A stretch of DNA of 64,000 bases from Patiria pectinifera (lineage: Eukaryota > Echinodermata > Asteroidea > Valvatida > Asterinidae): NCBI GenBank assembly GCA_029964075.1, contig CM057149.1, positions 10,488,465 to 10,552,464 of the forward strand. The letters are read 5' to 3'. Below the pieces are notes generated by a model. That model was not told the origin of the DNA, made no database searches, and saw only the letters and a program-made list of their open reading frames with translations. The number at the start of each line of letters is the position of its first letter. Position 1 is the stretch's first letter. This document shows, piece after piece, positions 52,701 through 54,915 of the stretch. The translations under genes were made by a program, and so were the position numbers.

Positions 52701-54915
52701 CAATGAATGGGACTGATGTTCCTCTTAATACAAAATTCTGATATAACAAACTATTTGGCTAGGTCCGAACGAGTTTGTATTAACGAGACTCGACCATATA
52801 CATTTGTAAAAAACTGATTCAATTTCTTGTTACATAACTAATGCTTAAATTAAAGACTTAATTCCAATTCTATAATTTAATATGGCATTGTTTCTTTGTA
52901 TCACATGTAAATGAAACATTCCTGGCTTCGCTTGTGACCAGGCGCGGATCCTGAGGGGGTTTTGGGGGTCAAACCCCCCCCCCCCCCCCCCAGCTCTGTA
53001 AAAAAAAAATTCTCATACAAATTCCTAAAAAAATTAGTTGGACCCCCCCCCCTTGCTGTGACACCCCCCAAAAAATTATACTGGTCTAATGTCCGCCTGT
53101 TCAAAATACGGTACACCATTCTGTAATGTGTTAAAAATCGTCGAATTTGAACAGTACCCCCGATTGAAATTGGTACCAGCCCCCCCCCCACCTGCCCCCC
53201 ACCCCCCAAGTTTTTGATTTTACGGAGGCCAAGTGTCCGGAGAAAAAAACGTGTGTACATTTTCAGATTTTTTGGCTGATGAACCCCCCCCCTGCAAAAA
53301 TTCCTGGATCCGCCCCTGGTGACTCGCGTGACATGCATCTTGTGTGACTCGCGTGACATTCTTGAGATAGTTTTTTCTACAAGGAATGTAGAGCAAATAA
53401 GAATATTCATACTTTTATTGATAGACCACCACTATTTCATTTACAAATATCAAACACTAGCTGAATCCCTCTCTAGTTATTAAGTAATCTGGAAAAAAGC
53501 CCTATTTTGTGACTCGCATGACATATTTTTGAGGGTGTTTTCACGATGAAATAGTGGGAAAATACTGAAGACATTTGGAAAAATTCTCAATGTTTTATCA
53601 AATAGACTGGAATAGCTACCAAATGTATGCAGATAAAGTACAATCTTATGAATGAGCTTCAATTACTTCCTTAGTTTGTGATTTATACCCCTGACCCTCC
53701 GTTTTGCCCACAAAATTCATCCATGTTCAGGAGGCTGAAACTTTCAATCAAATGATTTATTTTTAATAATCTTTTGAGATTTAGATGGTTTCAATATTTC
53801 TCTTATCAAATATAACTGACAAACATTTATTCCTTTCACTTCAATTTTTGAGTTTGGTGATGACCCTTACACGGAATGGCTGAAAACAAAAATCGTAAAG
53901 AGAAAACTGAAGCACAAATTTACACATGTCCAATACAATAATTTTTTTTGCTTTAAGTTAACAGTGAAAATACAAATTGCTGTTTTTCATGTCAATGGAT
54001 GGACTTAAACAGTTCAGACGTTTCCTTATTTAGTTCTCTAAATATCCAAGCTTTTGTCTCCTCACAAATTTGTTTTTAGTTTAACAGCATGTACATGTAC
54101 ACATGTATGAGTAGTTTAAATTAATTGCTGCATCATAGACATTTTATTCAAATGTCATATAATTCTGGATGACAATTAAGTTCACTGCCGTACTGGCAGT
54201 CAAAATCTAACAAGTTTGCCAAAAAAGAGTAGCTTGTATTTGAATACTGTTTTTAAACAACTCTTGTTTATGCACATCACACGTCATATCCCAGACAGGG
54301 CTCTGGAGTGCTCTGAAATGTGCAAAACTAAATCAGGCCCACTTTACTCGCAGTTTAGCCAGCAAATTTCTCCAAAAAATTCCACTGGAGCAAAGAAGAT
54401 GTCCTCAGTATTTCACCAACCAAGTTTGCAGACTCAATTCAATTTTTAAAGGAGACTTTTCTTCAACATTTTGCACATGAGAGGGAAGTCAAGTGATTTC
54501 AAAATGGAGCTAAATACTAGACTGGTACATGTCCAACCATGGTCCAACTATTTGAAAAGACTGTTCTCTTCATTCAGTGTCAATAGTCTGGTGTCTTGAC
54601 TATGGAAAAACGTGTAATAAATTGATAAATTGCAGTACTGAAGCTGTGTTGGACTGGTTGTTTCAGGTGCCAGTCTATTTTCTTGTATTACATGTTTTCA
54701 ATACCTTAAGTTTTGGGACTCTCATACACAGTATTGAGAGTCCCAAATTTTCGGACTTGTCATATATTCATGGACTTACTAACAAGGTCAGATATTAATA
54801 TGCAATCAAATCAGTATAAAGACTACACATGCAGTTAACTTGGGACTGTAAAGTGTAATGGCTACTCACCAATGGTTAGCAAGAACACAGCACATAATCC
54901 TGTCCAGTGATGCAT
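4656..54915 (-). CDS. LAMB1: Laminin subunit beta, complete gene, 28 coding exons
   Basis: This gene encodes a secreted beta chain of the laminin heterotrimer of basement membrane. Exons run right to left from 54870-54915 to 4656-4798; every boundary is GT-AG and phases are consistent, giving 5,319 nt (1,772 aa plus TAG). Domains by residue: signal peptide about 1-21, LN about 25-268, first LE block about 269-540, LF about 541-763, second LE block about 765-1180, coiled coil II about 1185-1389, beta knob 1390-1416, coiled coil I to the C-terminus with Cys1769. Many stretches match vertebrate beta1 as I know it, for example [42 protein letters not shown]. The beta knob and LF domain exclude alpha and gamma chains. 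Beta1 versus beta2 cannot be separated, since invertebrates usually keep one beta1/2-type gene. The symbol is assigned by family. Confidence 0.97.
4799..5248. other. Intron 27, left part
   Basis: Plain AT-rich intron sequence between exon 28 and the fold-back element at 5249. Nothing further recognised. Confidence 0.6.
5249..5717. repeat. Fold-back element in intron 27
   Basis: Two neighbouring inverted structures. Arms TTGACTGCTGTGAT (about 5252-5265) and ATCACAGCAGTCAA (about 5332-5345) enclose about 65 nt. A second pair, about 5353-5372 and 5694-5713 (TTGTTATACCTCTGTCTTG and its complement), encloses about 320 nt. The first arm recurs at 22091-22240. Probably a non-autonomous DNA element. 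Confidence 0.6.
5916..6072 (-). CDS. LAMB1: Laminin beta exon 27 (coiled coil I)
   Basis: Residues 1674-1725. [19 protein letters not shown] and [18 protein letters not shown] match vertebrate ARRKAEMLQNEAKTLL. The acceptor after GACGATAG has a weak pyrimidine tract, but only this AG gives phase 0 from exon 26. Donor GTAAGT, phase 1. Confidence 0.88.
6073..6480. other. Intron 26, pyrimidine-rich left part
   Basis: C/T-rich sequence with scattered ACCCC runs that grades into the minisatellite on its right. It may be an old, decayed part of the same array. Confidence 0.4.
6530..7610. repeat. CAGCTG minisatellite with 100-bp higher-order period
   Basis: A tandem array of about 25-bp units of the form CCCAGCTGTGACCCCCTTCT. 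From about 6840 four variant units form a higher-order repeat: the start GCTGTGACCCAGTTCTG recurs at 7141, 7241, 7341, 7440 and 7540, spacing 99-100 bp. The left units are more diverged. The array fills most of intron 26 and stops about 5-10 nt from the exon 26 donor. Almost every unit carries the E-box CAGCTG. Confidence 0.93.
7616..7792 (-). CDS. LAMB1: Laminin beta exon 26 (coiled coil I)
   Basis: Residues 1615-1673. [19 protein letters not shown] and [18 protein letters not shown] continue the coiled coil. Phase 0 to 0, 59 codons. The donor GTCAGT is followed within about 10 nt by the minisatellite of intron 26, so repeat DNA nearly touches this splice site. Confidence 0.93.
7793..8165. 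other. Intron 25, part next to exon 26
   Basis: Unremarkable AT-rich intron sequence up to the SINE at 8166. Confidence 0.5.
8166..8578 (+). mobile_element. tRNA-derived SINE, copy 1 (full head)
   Basis: The head resembles a tRNA with an A box (TGGTTCAATGG, 8175-8185) and a B box (GGTTCGAATCC, 8226-8236). A core follows with GCAAGGCACTTTACC and CGGATGGGACGTTAAGCCG, then a long 3' part ending near GCGCTGTATAAGACTCTGAT. It is antisense to laminin in intron 25. The core looks like those of widespread metazoan SINE superfamilies, but I cannot name the family. Confidence 0.85.
8653..8915 (-). CDS. LAMB1: Laminin beta exon 25 (coiled coil I)
   Basis: Residues 1527-1614. [19 protein letters not shown] and [19 protein letters not shown] are regular heptads aligning with vertebrate IRERVESLSQVEVIL. 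Phase 1 to 0. Confidence 0.93.
8916..9521. other. Intron 24
   Basis: AT-rich intron with no recognised repeat or motif. Confidence 0.5.
9522..9753 (-). CDS. LAMB1: Laminin beta exon 24 (coiled coil I)
   Basis: Residues 1450-1526. [20 protein letters not shown] and [16 protein letters not shown] align with vertebrate domain I; TPEEIQ matches its TPQQLQ. The donor is set at GTCAGC after ACAGG, because this alone joins exon 25 in frame and in register with the vertebrate chain. Phase 0 to 1. Confidence 0.9.
9754..10593. other. Intron 23, right flank of exon 24
   Basis: AT-rich sequence with homopolymer runs. No element was recognised before the TTAA-flanked repeat starting at 10598. Confidence 0.5.
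10598..11060. mobile_element. TTAA-flanked MITE family 1, copy 1
   Basis: Starts AGGGAAAATACAACATTTGC and ends TGTTGTACATTCCCT, flanked by TTAA at 10594-10597 and 11061-11064. The ends are imperfect inverted repeats. The interior shares GGGGTCAGGGAACCAG with the copy at 58539. No coding capacity. The TTAA preference suggests mobilisation by a piggyBac- or Kolobok-like transposase, which is an inference. Confidence 0.8.
11380..11559 (-). CDS. LAMB1: Laminin beta exon 23 (beta knob, start of coiled coil I)
   Basis: Residues 1390-1449. The beta-specific knob opens the exon with six cysteines at about 1391, 1398, 1402, 1407, 1410 and 1415, the same number as in vertebrate beta1 but more tightly spaced and almost all Gly/Cys. 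An RGD tripeptide lies at 1394-1396. Coiled coil resumes at [19 protein letters not shown]. Phase 0 to 0. Confidence 0.95.
11560..11890. other. Intron 22, start
   Basis: AT-rich intron beside exon 23, nothing recognised. Confidence 0.5.
11900..12430. repeat. Nested palindromes in intron 22
   Basis: An inner fold-back pairs about 11908-11980 with 11990-12062 (AATATTGAGTGGCT, GGGAGGAATATTATCGC, TCTGGACTTTTCC and their complements), with a spacer containing GGCGAAGCCGAG. A separate pair joins about 12070-12100 with 12395-12428 around ATATAACTGATATA and GATCCTTGTCATTTGAT. Probably adjacent or nested non-autonomous elements. A GGCGAAGCCGAG-type spacer also occurs in the fold-back near 46260. Confidence 0.65.
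12709..12944 (-). CDS. LAMB1: Laminin beta exon 22 (coiled coil II)
   Basis: Residues 1311-1389. Charged coiled coil: [20 protein letters not shown] and [19 protein letters not shown], like vertebrate RDRVEDVMMERESQFKEKQ. Phase 1 to 0; donor GTCAGG. Confidence 0.92.
12945..13469. other. Intron 21, left part
   Basis: Mixed sequence with a CpG-containing stretch of GCGCGC dimers at about 13200-13310. No element recognised. Confidence 0.4.
13470..13872 (+). mobile_element. tRNA-derived SINE, copy 2 (deleted head, ATT tail)
   Basis: The same family as 8166-8578, nearly collinear from the B box (13504-13514) to the end. The A box (13479-13489) lies only 25 nt before the B box, against 51 nt in copy 1, so 26 nt of the tRNA-like head are missing. 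The 3' end is an ATT microsatellite. TAATAAG flanks both ends and may be the target duplication. Confidence 0.88.
13975..14159 (-). CDS. LAMB1: Laminin beta exon 21 (coiled coil II)
   Basis: Residues 1249-1310. Heptad-rich [18 protein letters not shown] and [19 protein letters not shown]. Phase 2 to 1; the junctions keep frame with exons 20 and 22. Confidence 0.92.
14257..14618. mobile_element. GGCC(A)n MITE with TTA duplication, copy 1
   Basis: Termini are GGCCAAAAAAAAAATAAGTC and its counterpart ATTTTTTTTTTTTTGGCC, with subterminal GATCTCTGGTCAG and CTGACCAGAGACC. TTA flanks at 14254-14256 and 14619-14621. The 3-bp TWA duplication and GGC-type ends fit PIF/Harbinger-class elements. Same subfamily as 31066-31172. 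Confidence 0.82.
14622..14701 (-). mobile_element. tRNA-like SINE head fragment
   Basis: On the minus strand an A-box-like GGACAACGGGTGATA (about 14694-14679) and a B box GGTTCGAGTCC (14640-14630) have tRNA-like spacing. It ends against the TTA of the MITE at 14257-14618, so the MITE may have inserted into or beside it. Not a functional tRNA: no clean acceptor stem. Confidence 0.6.
14702..15133. other. Intron 20, right part
   Basis: Ordinary intron sequence with a short fold-back around 14820-14960 (a TAGACAAG and CTTGTCTA-like pair). No named element. Confidence 0.35.
15134..15314 (-). CDS. LAMB1: Laminin beta exon 20 (coiled coil II)
   Basis: Residues 1189-1249. Heptad-like [15 protein letters not shown] and [15 protein letters not shown] align with vertebrate FLEKAKALKISG and VERKVSEIKDIL. 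Phase 1 to 2. Confidence 0.93.
15315..15700. other. Intron 19, left part
   Basis: AT-rich intron with a CAAA microsatellite starting at about 15700. Nothing else recognised. Confidence 0.5.
15700..15728. repeat. CAAA microsatellite
   Basis: About seven uninterrupted copies of the tetranucleotide in intron 19. Confidence 0.9.
15811..15940. mobile_element. GCATGCAACTGG MITE, copy 1 (decayed)
   Basis: Starts CATGCATGCAACTGGGAAAT and shares AGAGGAAATTTTTCC and a TTCCAATGGCA-like centre with the copies at 17918 and 38354. The right end is eroded. Confidence 0.55.
16144..16332 (-). CDS. LAMB1: Laminin beta exon 19 (LE13, start of coiled coil II)
   Basis: Residues 1126-1188. [19 protein letters not shown] and [15 protein letters not shown] form the last LE repeat. 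[18 protein letters not shown] is the hinge where the short arm passes into the trimeric coiled coil, with cysteines that normally link the three chains. Phase 1 to 1. Confidence 0.95.
16333..16942. other. Intron 18
   Basis: Contains an inverted pair of CGTTTTGCTG-type arms (CTTCCAGCAAAACGAAAAC at 16737-16755 against GTTTTCGTTTTGCTGAAAG at about 16782-16800), a short fold-back. Otherwise AT-rich. Confidence 0.45.
16943..17039 (-). CDS. LAMB1: Laminin beta exon 18 (LE12)
   Basis: Residues 1094-1125. [19 protein letters not shown] and [10 protein letters not shown] match vertebrate [19 protein letters not shown] and LFWGDPDVEC. Phase 0 to 1. Short exon of 97 nt. Confidence 0.94.
17040..17917. 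other. Intron 17, left part
   Basis: AT-rich intron sequence; no element recognised. Confidence 0.4.
17918..18062. mobile_element. GCATGCAACTGG MITE, copy 2
   Basis: Starts CAGGCTTGCAACTGGGAATT and ends AAAAGTTGCATGCCTG, so the ends are inverted repeats of about 12 bp. The interior has ACGAGGAAA and TTTTTCAATTGG. 145 bp, no coding potential. Confidence 0.75.
18106..18326 (-). CDS. LAMB1: Laminin beta exon 17 (LE11 and start of LE12)
   Basis: Residues 1020-1093. [37 protein letters not shown] and [11 protein letters not shown] match vertebrate [26 protein letters not shown]. Phase 1 to 0. Confidence 0.96.
18354..18734. mobile_element. GGCC(A)n MITE with TTA duplication, copy 2
   Basis: Ends are GGCCAAACAAAAAAAGTCTC and GAGACTTTTTTTTTTGGCC, with subterminal CCGGTTTCTGGTATG and CATACCAGAAACCGG. 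TTA flanks at 18351-18353 and 18735-18737. It lies just inside intron 16, about 25 nt from exon 17. An inverted relative is at 20770-21111. Confidence 0.85.
18738..19082. other. Intron 16, right part
   Basis: AT-rich, no recognised feature. Confidence 0.5.
19083..19307 (-). CDS. LAMB1: Laminin beta exon 16 (LE9-LE10)
   Basis: Residues 945-1019. [36 protein letters not shown] and [11 protein letters not shown] correspond to the vertebrate GRCLKCLYHTEG and YYGDALQQDCRK. Phase 1 to 1, 75 codons. Confidence 0.96.
19348..19650 (-). mobile_element. tRNA-derived SINE, second family
   Basis: On the minus strand the head TGTGGTCTAATGGTAGAGC starts near 19650 and the B box GGTTCGAGCCC lies near 19604-19594. 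A core with CCCTTGAGTAAGGCGCTTTA and AATGGGTACCGGC follows, ending in a TTACCT-type tail (19366-19350). It lies sense to laminin in intron 15. Confidence 0.85.
19651..20195. other. Intron 15, middle
   Basis: AT-rich. A loosely repeated pattern of GTGAGTA.TAGGC.AGGT.GTTT occurs about four times at 20010-20190, perhaps a decayed tandem repeat of about 50 bp. Confidence 0.4.
20200..20710. mobile_element. TTAA-flanked MITE family 2, copy 1
   Basis: Terminal inverted repeats around AGTCCATCATTTG and CAAATGATGGACT, flanked by TTAA at 20196-20199 and 20711-20714. Nearly collinear with 44252-44840, sharing GAACAACTAACCTGATGAAG and CACAGGGAGTTTAGTCCCCT. 511 bp, non-coding. Confidence 0.85.
20770..21111. 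mobile_element. GGCC(A)n MITE with TAA duplication, copy 3
   Basis: Inverted relative of 18354-18734: CAAAACCGCCAAACTCAC and TTGAAGCAAAAAAAAGG match the complement of that copy. TAA flanks at 20767-20769 and 21112-21114. The left end has seven C instead of CC; the right end reads GCC. Confidence 0.75.
21194..21357 (-). CDS. LAMB1: Laminin beta exon 15 (LE8-LE9)
   Basis: Residues 890-944. [19 protein letters not shown] and [12 protein letters not shown] match the vertebrate PCPCPDGPDSGRQFARSCY region. Phase 2 to 1. Confidence 0.94.
21358..21743. other. Intron 14
   Basis: Contains a possible short element at about 21549-21667, bounded by GCTGCATCCGAA and TTTCGGACATGGCC, with CTAGGTCTAGGTCTG inside. 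The rest is ordinary intron. Confidence 0.35.
21744..21975 (-). CDS. LAMB1: Laminin beta exon 14 (LE7 and start of LE8)
   Basis: Residues 813-890. [28 protein letters not shown] and [20 protein letters not shown] show one LE repeat and most of the next. Phase 1 to 2. Confidence 0.95.
22091..22240. repeat. Fold-back element in intron 13
   Basis: Arms AATTGTTGACTGCTGTG and CACAGCAGTCAACCAT surround about 110 nt, with GTGGGACATG and CATGACATATCCCAC just inside. Related to the fold-back at 5249-5350. Confidence 0.65.
22472..22979. mobile_element. TTAA-flanked MITE family 1, copy 2 (right end eroded)
   Basis: Starts AGGGAATGTACATCATTGGC after TTAA (22468-22471). Shares CCAACGGTGGTGGC, AGTAAGGTATTTGG and neighbouring sequence with the copies at 37716 and 58539. 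The expected TTCCCT end is lost, though TTAA occurs at 22980-22983. Confidence 0.65.
22984..23349. other. Intron 13, right end
   Basis: Includes a short direct duplication GATGGTATGGCATCAC (about 23019 and 23037). Otherwise nothing. Confidence 0.5.
23350..23493 (-). CDS. LAMB1: Laminin beta exon 13 (LE6)
   Basis: Residues 765-812, one LE repeat: [41 protein letters not shown]. Phase 1 to 1, 48 codons. Confidence 0.96.
23579..24288. mobile_element. Inverted-repeat element rich in CGAATG words
   Basis: Ends AGCCCCTGTCACATAGTAGC and, inverted, AAGGCCCAGTCACACTG share about 30 imperfect bases including GCGAA.AGAGCTAAC. The interior repeats words such as ACGAATGCC, AACGTATGC and ACGAATG more than ten times with no fixed period. 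It sits in intron 12, has no convincing coding capacity, and its family is not named. Confidence 0.65.
24289..24606. other. Intron 12, left end beside exon 12
   Basis: Ordinary intron sequence. Confidence 0.5.
24607..24799 (-). CDS. LAMB1: Laminin beta exon 12 (end of the LF domain)
   Basis: Residues 701-764. It includes [15 protein letters not shown] and [20 protein letters not shown], equivalent to the vertebrate VCRNIIFSISALLHQTG that closes LF. Phase 0 to 1. Confidence 0.95.
24800..25146. other. Intron 11, left part
   Basis: AT-rich with no recognised element. Confidence 0.5.
25147..25271. repeat. CCAAT tandem repeat inside a hairpin
   Basis: Four head-to-tail 13-mers GCGACCAATCCAG (the last two start GTG) at 25211-25262. 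The flanks GGGCACTTTAATTGGTCGC (about 25148) and GACCAATCAAAGCGCCC (about 25251-25267) form inverted arms. It may be a small fold-back element; each unit holds a CCAAT box. Confidence 0.75.
25272..25829. other. Intron 11, right part
   Basis: No recognised element. Confidence 0.4.
25830..25950 (-). CDS. LAMB1: Laminin beta exon 11 (LF domain)
   Basis: Residues 660-700. [18 protein letters not shown] carries the FC.EKG motif seen in beta chains, and NAQILLDS ends the exon. Phase 2 to 0. Confidence 0.93.
26066..26494. mobile_element. MITE with TGTGACCTGTTCTGTC-type ends
   Basis: Ends TGTGACCCTGTTCTGTCAAA and TTTGACAGAACAGGTCACA form inverted repeats of about 20 bp with one mismatch or gap, followed inside by ATCAGAC and GTCTGC. 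About 430 bp in intron 10, non-coding. Confidence 0.78.
26787..26914 (-). CDS. LAMB1: Laminin beta exon 10 (LF domain)
   Basis: Residues 618-660. [20 protein letters not shown] matches the vertebrate RPGRIPTSSRCGNTIPDD stretch. Phase 0 to 2; donor GTAAGG. Confidence 0.93.
26952..28339. mobile_element. 1.4-kb inverted-repeat element in intron 9
   Basis: Ends GCAGTCCTTCATTTAAAG and TTAAAAATGAAGGACTGC, flanked by AGTG (26948-26951, 28340-28343). Subterminal GAGAGCGATTTAT-type repeats face each other: GGAGAGCAAATCGCTCTCC on the left, GGAGCGC words on the right. The interior from about 27370 to 28130 is related to that of 50314-51362 although the ends differ. No transposase frame is seen. Confidence 0.8.
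28344..28656. other. Intron 9, between two elements
   Basis: AT-rich, with a short TTAGGG-containing stretch at about 28590-28610 (GGGGTTAGGG twice nearby). Too short for a telomeric array. Confidence 0.5.
28661..29699. mobile_element. 1-kb inverted-repeat element beside exon 9
   Basis: Left end AGGGCCTTTCACATTATATG with GCGCTCTCA matches the inverted right end AGGCCCTGTCAGACTG with ATATATGCGCTCTCA. The interior is rich in GCGCTCA words. A second element (28937-29251) is nested inside. It stops 64 nt from exon 9. Confidence 0.7.
28937..29251. mobile_element. Nested inverted-repeat element
   Basis: Ends GGCCAAGTTCGCGCAAGGAC and, inverted, GGGCCAAGTTCGGGCAAAGAC, with GTCGAC-rich subterminal words (CTAGTCGAC on both sides). 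CCTAG-like flanks occur at both ends. Nested in the element at 28661-29699. Confidence 0.7.
29764..29922 (-). CDS. LAMB1: Laminin beta exon 9 (LF domain)
   Basis: Residues 565-617 of the laminin IV type B (LF) module: [32 protein letters not shown]. Phase 0 to 0. Vertebrate beta1 has SWTGAGF and FIDNIPYSMEYDILIRYEP here. Confidence 0.95.
29923..30278. other. Intron 8, left part
   Basis: AT-rich, nothing recognised. Confidence 0.5.
30279..30520. mobile_element. GGGCGATTCCACG MITE
   Basis: Ends GGGCGATTCCACGGTTACTC and, inverted, GGGCAATTCCACGATTACTC, each continuing ACGTTACATTTT: about 32 bp with few mismatches. A second GTGAGTAACC lies at 30317-30327, making a tight hairpin at the left end. 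ATTT may be the duplication. About 242 bp. Confidence 0.82.
30732..30953 (-). CDS. LAMB1: Laminin beta exon 8 (end of LE4, LE5, start of LF)
   Basis: Residues 491-564. [13 protein letters not shown] ends LE4, and [11 protein letters not shown] with [15 protein letters not shown] forms LE5. [18 protein letters not shown] opens the LF domain. Phase 0 to 0, 74 codons. Confidence 0.96.
31066..31172. mobile_element. GGCC(A)n MITE with TTA duplication, copy 4 (short)
   Basis: 107 bp. Ends GGCCCCCAAAAAAATAATAT and ATATTTTTTTTGGCC, with GGTCTCTGGTCAG against TAACCAGAGACC. TTA flanks at 31063-31065 and 31173-31175. Related to 14257-14618 through ATCGACGCGCGCG. Confidence 0.82.
31241..31740. mobile_element. 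Fold-back plus tail element, copy 1
   Basis: A hairpin at 31241-31344 (GTGTTAAACACTATGTTTAAGA and complement around GGAGTC) is followed by about 400 nt ending in GACGGGCTCTCGACCAGTGG. The same parts recur in reverse orientation at 45838-46375. Probably a non-autonomous DNA element. Confidence 0.65.
31741..32520. other. Intron 7, right part
   Basis: AT-rich intron sequence without recognised repeats. Confidence 0.4.
32521..32630 (-). CDS. LAMB1: Laminin beta exon 7 (LE4, first part)
   Basis: Residues 454-490. [16 protein letters not shown] and [17 protein letters not shown] begin LE4. Phase 1 to 0. The exon ends after TAT and the repeat is completed by exon 8. Confidence 0.94.
32631..33727. 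other. Intron 6
   Basis: Ordinary AT-rich intron, except a TACATG/CATGTA simple-repeat cluster at about 32936-32982. Confidence 0.6.
33728..33907 (-). CDS. LAMB1: Laminin beta exon 6 (LE3)
   Basis: Residues 394-453. It is one LE repeat with [25 protein letters not shown] and [13 protein letters not shown]. Phase 1 to 1, exactly 60 codons. Confidence 0.95.
33908..35077. other. Intron 5
   Basis: AT-rich, no recognised element. Confidence 0.5.
35078..35266 (-). CDS. LAMB1: Laminin beta exon 5 (LE2)
   Basis: Residues 331-393. It is one LE repeat with [29 protein letters not shown] and DRDIRDPN, among the parts closest to vertebrate beta1. Phase 1 to 1, 63 codons. Confidence 0.96.
35267..36057. 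other. Intron 4
   Basis: No recognised element. Confidence 0.5.
36058..36178 (-). CDS. LAMB1: Laminin beta exon 4 (LE1)
   Basis: Residues 291-330. It completes LE1 with [19 protein letters not shown] and the conserved DQPWRPA. Phase 0 to phase 1; donor GTAAGT. Confidence 0.95.
36179..37011. other. Intron 3, left part
   Basis: AT-rich, nothing recognised. Confidence 0.45.
37016..37270. mobile_element. TTAA-flanked MITE family 2, copy 3 (truncated)
   Basis: Begins after TTAA (37012-37015) with AGCTGCAGTCCATCATTTGC and follows the complement of the copies at 20200 and 44252, sharing GATTTCTTC-, CACAGGGAG- and GCGTTGACACGACG-like words. The far end is missing. Confidence 0.7.
37716..37920. mobile_element. 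TTAA-flanked MITE family 1, copy 3 (short)
   Basis: 205 bp from AGGGAATGTACATCATTG to TTGTATATTCCCT, flanked by TTAA at 37712-37715 and 37921-37924. Shares CCAACGCTGGTCGGCC and AGTAAGGTATTTCA with other copies; an internally deleted version. Confidence 0.85.
37925..38353. other. Intron 3, between two MITEs
   Basis: AT-rich with small TTACACGTGTAA-like palindromic words at 38240-38250 and 38320. Nothing more recognised. Confidence 0.35.
38354..38502. mobile_element. GCATGCAACTGG MITE, copy 3
   Basis: Starts CAGCCATGCAACTGGAAAGC and ends GGATGCATGCCTCT. Shares AGAGGAAATTCCAAGAC, TTTTTCAATTTT and AAATCAGCTGATC with the copy at 17918-18062. Confidence 0.7.
38503..39898. other. Intron 3, right part
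   Basis: Mostly plain intron. A decayed relative of the intron 2 element occurs at about 39365-39515: GACCTGGGTTTGAGAGGTTC, TACCCAGGTACAAAATCC, GTGTGTGAAAGGGCCC. Confidence 0.5.
39899..40162 (-). CDS. LAMB1: Laminin beta exon 3 (end of LN, start of LE1)
   Basis: Residues 203-290. It contains [17 protein letters not shown] and [15 protein letters not shown], the C-terminal part of LN with an N-glycosylation sequon NFT at about 234-236. LE1 opens at Cys269 ([10 protein letters not shown]). It starts and ends in phase 0. Confidence 0.96.
40201..40534. mobile_element. Inverted-repeat element filling intron 2
   Basis: Left end AAAGGACCTTTCACACTGTC faces right end AATAGTGTGAAAAGGCCT. The interior has CCAGGTCCAACATGTAGAGTG and CACTCTACATGGGTTAAATCC. 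It takes up about 334 of the 408 nt of intron 2. Confidence 0.7.
40571..41130 (-). CDS. LAMB1: Laminin beta exon 2 (most of the LN domain)
   Basis: Residues 16-202. It contains the end of the signal peptide and most of the polymer-forming LN domain, with [40 protein letters not shown] and YRYFAYDC. The acceptor follows TTGCTTACAG and the donor is GTATGT, phase 0. It is the largest exon (560 nt). Confidence 0.96.
41131..43620. other. Intron 1, part nearest exon 2
   Basis: Contains a TACATG palindromic cluster (about 41439-41470) and a small inverted-repeat element bounded by perfect 19-bp arms (see 41514). The remainder is AT-rich with no exon. Confidence 0.5.
41514..41699. repeat. Small inverted-repeat element with perfect 19-bp arms
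   Basis: TTTGTTTATGGTGTAAATC at 41514-41532 is exactly complementary to 41681-41699. Total 186 bp, non-coding. Probably a MITE. Confidence 0.75.
43627..43688. repeat. TACATG/TGTACA simple repeat
   Basis: A dense run of overlapping GTACATGTACATGTACG-like words. Similar shorter runs lie at 32936, 41439, 48267 and 48470. Confidence 0.85.
43690..44232. other. Intron 1 stretch
   Basis: No recognised element. Confidence 0.4.
44235..45017. mobile_element. CAGTCGACTCTCG element (TA duplication), copy 1, split by an insertion
   Basis: Ends CAGTCGACTCTCGTTA and CGAGAGTCGACTG are inverted repeats flanked by TA (44233-44234, 45018-45019), as in Tc1/mariner-type MITEs. Removing the inserted element and one TTAA leaves about 190 bp, the size of the second copy at 52606. 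Confidence 0.88.
44252..44840. mobile_element. TTAA-flanked MITE family 2, copy 2 (nested)
   Basis: Lies inside the CAGTCGA element. TTAA is duplicated at 44248-44251 and 44841-44844. Ends contain TATAGTCCATCATTTG and CAAATGATGGACTATAGCT. A short internal duplication (TTTGTGCATTTTTGT twice at about 44280-44335) makes it longer than the copy at 20200. Confidence 0.92.
45020..45837. other. Intron 1 stretch
   Basis: AT-rich, no recognised element. Confidence 0.4.
45838..46375. mobile_element. Fold-back plus tail element, copy 2 (reverse)
   Basis: Reads in the opposite direction to 31241-31740: GGTCGAGAGCCTGTCACGTG at the left, AAAGACATGGCTAGCTGG next, then a hairpin at about 46200-46375 (GTATTAAACACTCTG, TTTAAAACCGGTGTGA and complements) around CCTCGGCTTCGCC. 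Confidence 0.65.
46376..49380. other. Intron 1 stretch
   Basis: AT-rich with CATGTA simple-repeat clusters near 48267 and 48468 and a near-exact 21-bp tandem word around 48540-48585 (CCATAGATC.TAAAATCAAG twice). No element or exon recognised. Confidence 0.45.
49381..50170. repeat. G/C-tract-rich repeat remnants
   Basis: Contains AGGCGTAGCAAGCGGGGGAG, repeated GTGCCCTTTTT words, a G9 then C16 tract at about 49901-49931, purine-rich AAAAAG sequence and TCCTGGCGATGCCCATGG at the right. The ends resemble those of degenerate hAT-type MITEs but boundaries are not clear. Open frames here are low-complexity. Confidence 0.45.
50314..51362. mobile_element. GGCC(A)n element with TAA duplication, copy 5 (1.05 kb)
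   Basis: Ends GGCCAAAAAAAAAAATAGTT with CTGCTTCCG and, at the right, CGGAAGCAGAACTATTC before TTTTTTTTGGCC. TAA flanks at 50311-50313 and 51363-51365. Subterminal AAAATAGGGTCGGTCGG is present in the same orientation near both ends. The interior (about 50430-51080) is related to the interior of 26952-28339. Confidence 0.85.
51366..51850. other. Intron 1 stretch
   Basis: No recognised element before the first TGACTCGCGTGACA copy at 51851. Confidence 0.4.
52606..52796. mobile_element. CAGTCGACTCTCG element (TA duplication), copy 2
   Basis: An uninterrupted copy, reverse relative to 44235-45017. Left end CAGTCGAATCTCGTTGG, right end TTAACGAGACTCGACC followed by ATA. It preserves the site GTTTGTATTAACGAGACTCG, equivalent to the insertion point in copy 1. 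Confidence 0.85.
52939..53318. mobile_element. CAGGCGCGGATCC element
   Basis: Ends CAGGCGCGGATCCTG and CTGGATCCGCCCCTG, flanked by GTGAC at 52934-52938 and 53319-53323. The interior has C18 and several C8-C9 tracts. The ends recall widespread hAT-like MITEs, though a 5-bp duplication would be unusual for hAT. It sits exactly in a TGACTCGCGTGACA copy. Confidence 0.72.
53524..54869. other. Intron 1, part next to exon 1
   Basis: AT-rich with no element recognised. The word AGAGTCCCAAATTTTC with an inverted TTGGGACTCTCAT (about 54713-54752) recurs near 61806. Confidence 0.4.
54870..54915 (-). CDS. LAMB1: Laminin beta exon 1 (start codon, signal peptide)
   Basis: The ATG is at 54915-54913 and the donor GTGAGT follows G54870. 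It encodes residues 1-15 ([15 protein letters not shown]) and ends in phase 1. With the start of exon 2 this makes a hydrophobic core followed by SAVVG, a normal cleavable signal peptide. No other ATG gives a signal peptide joining exon 2 in frame. Confidence 0.85.
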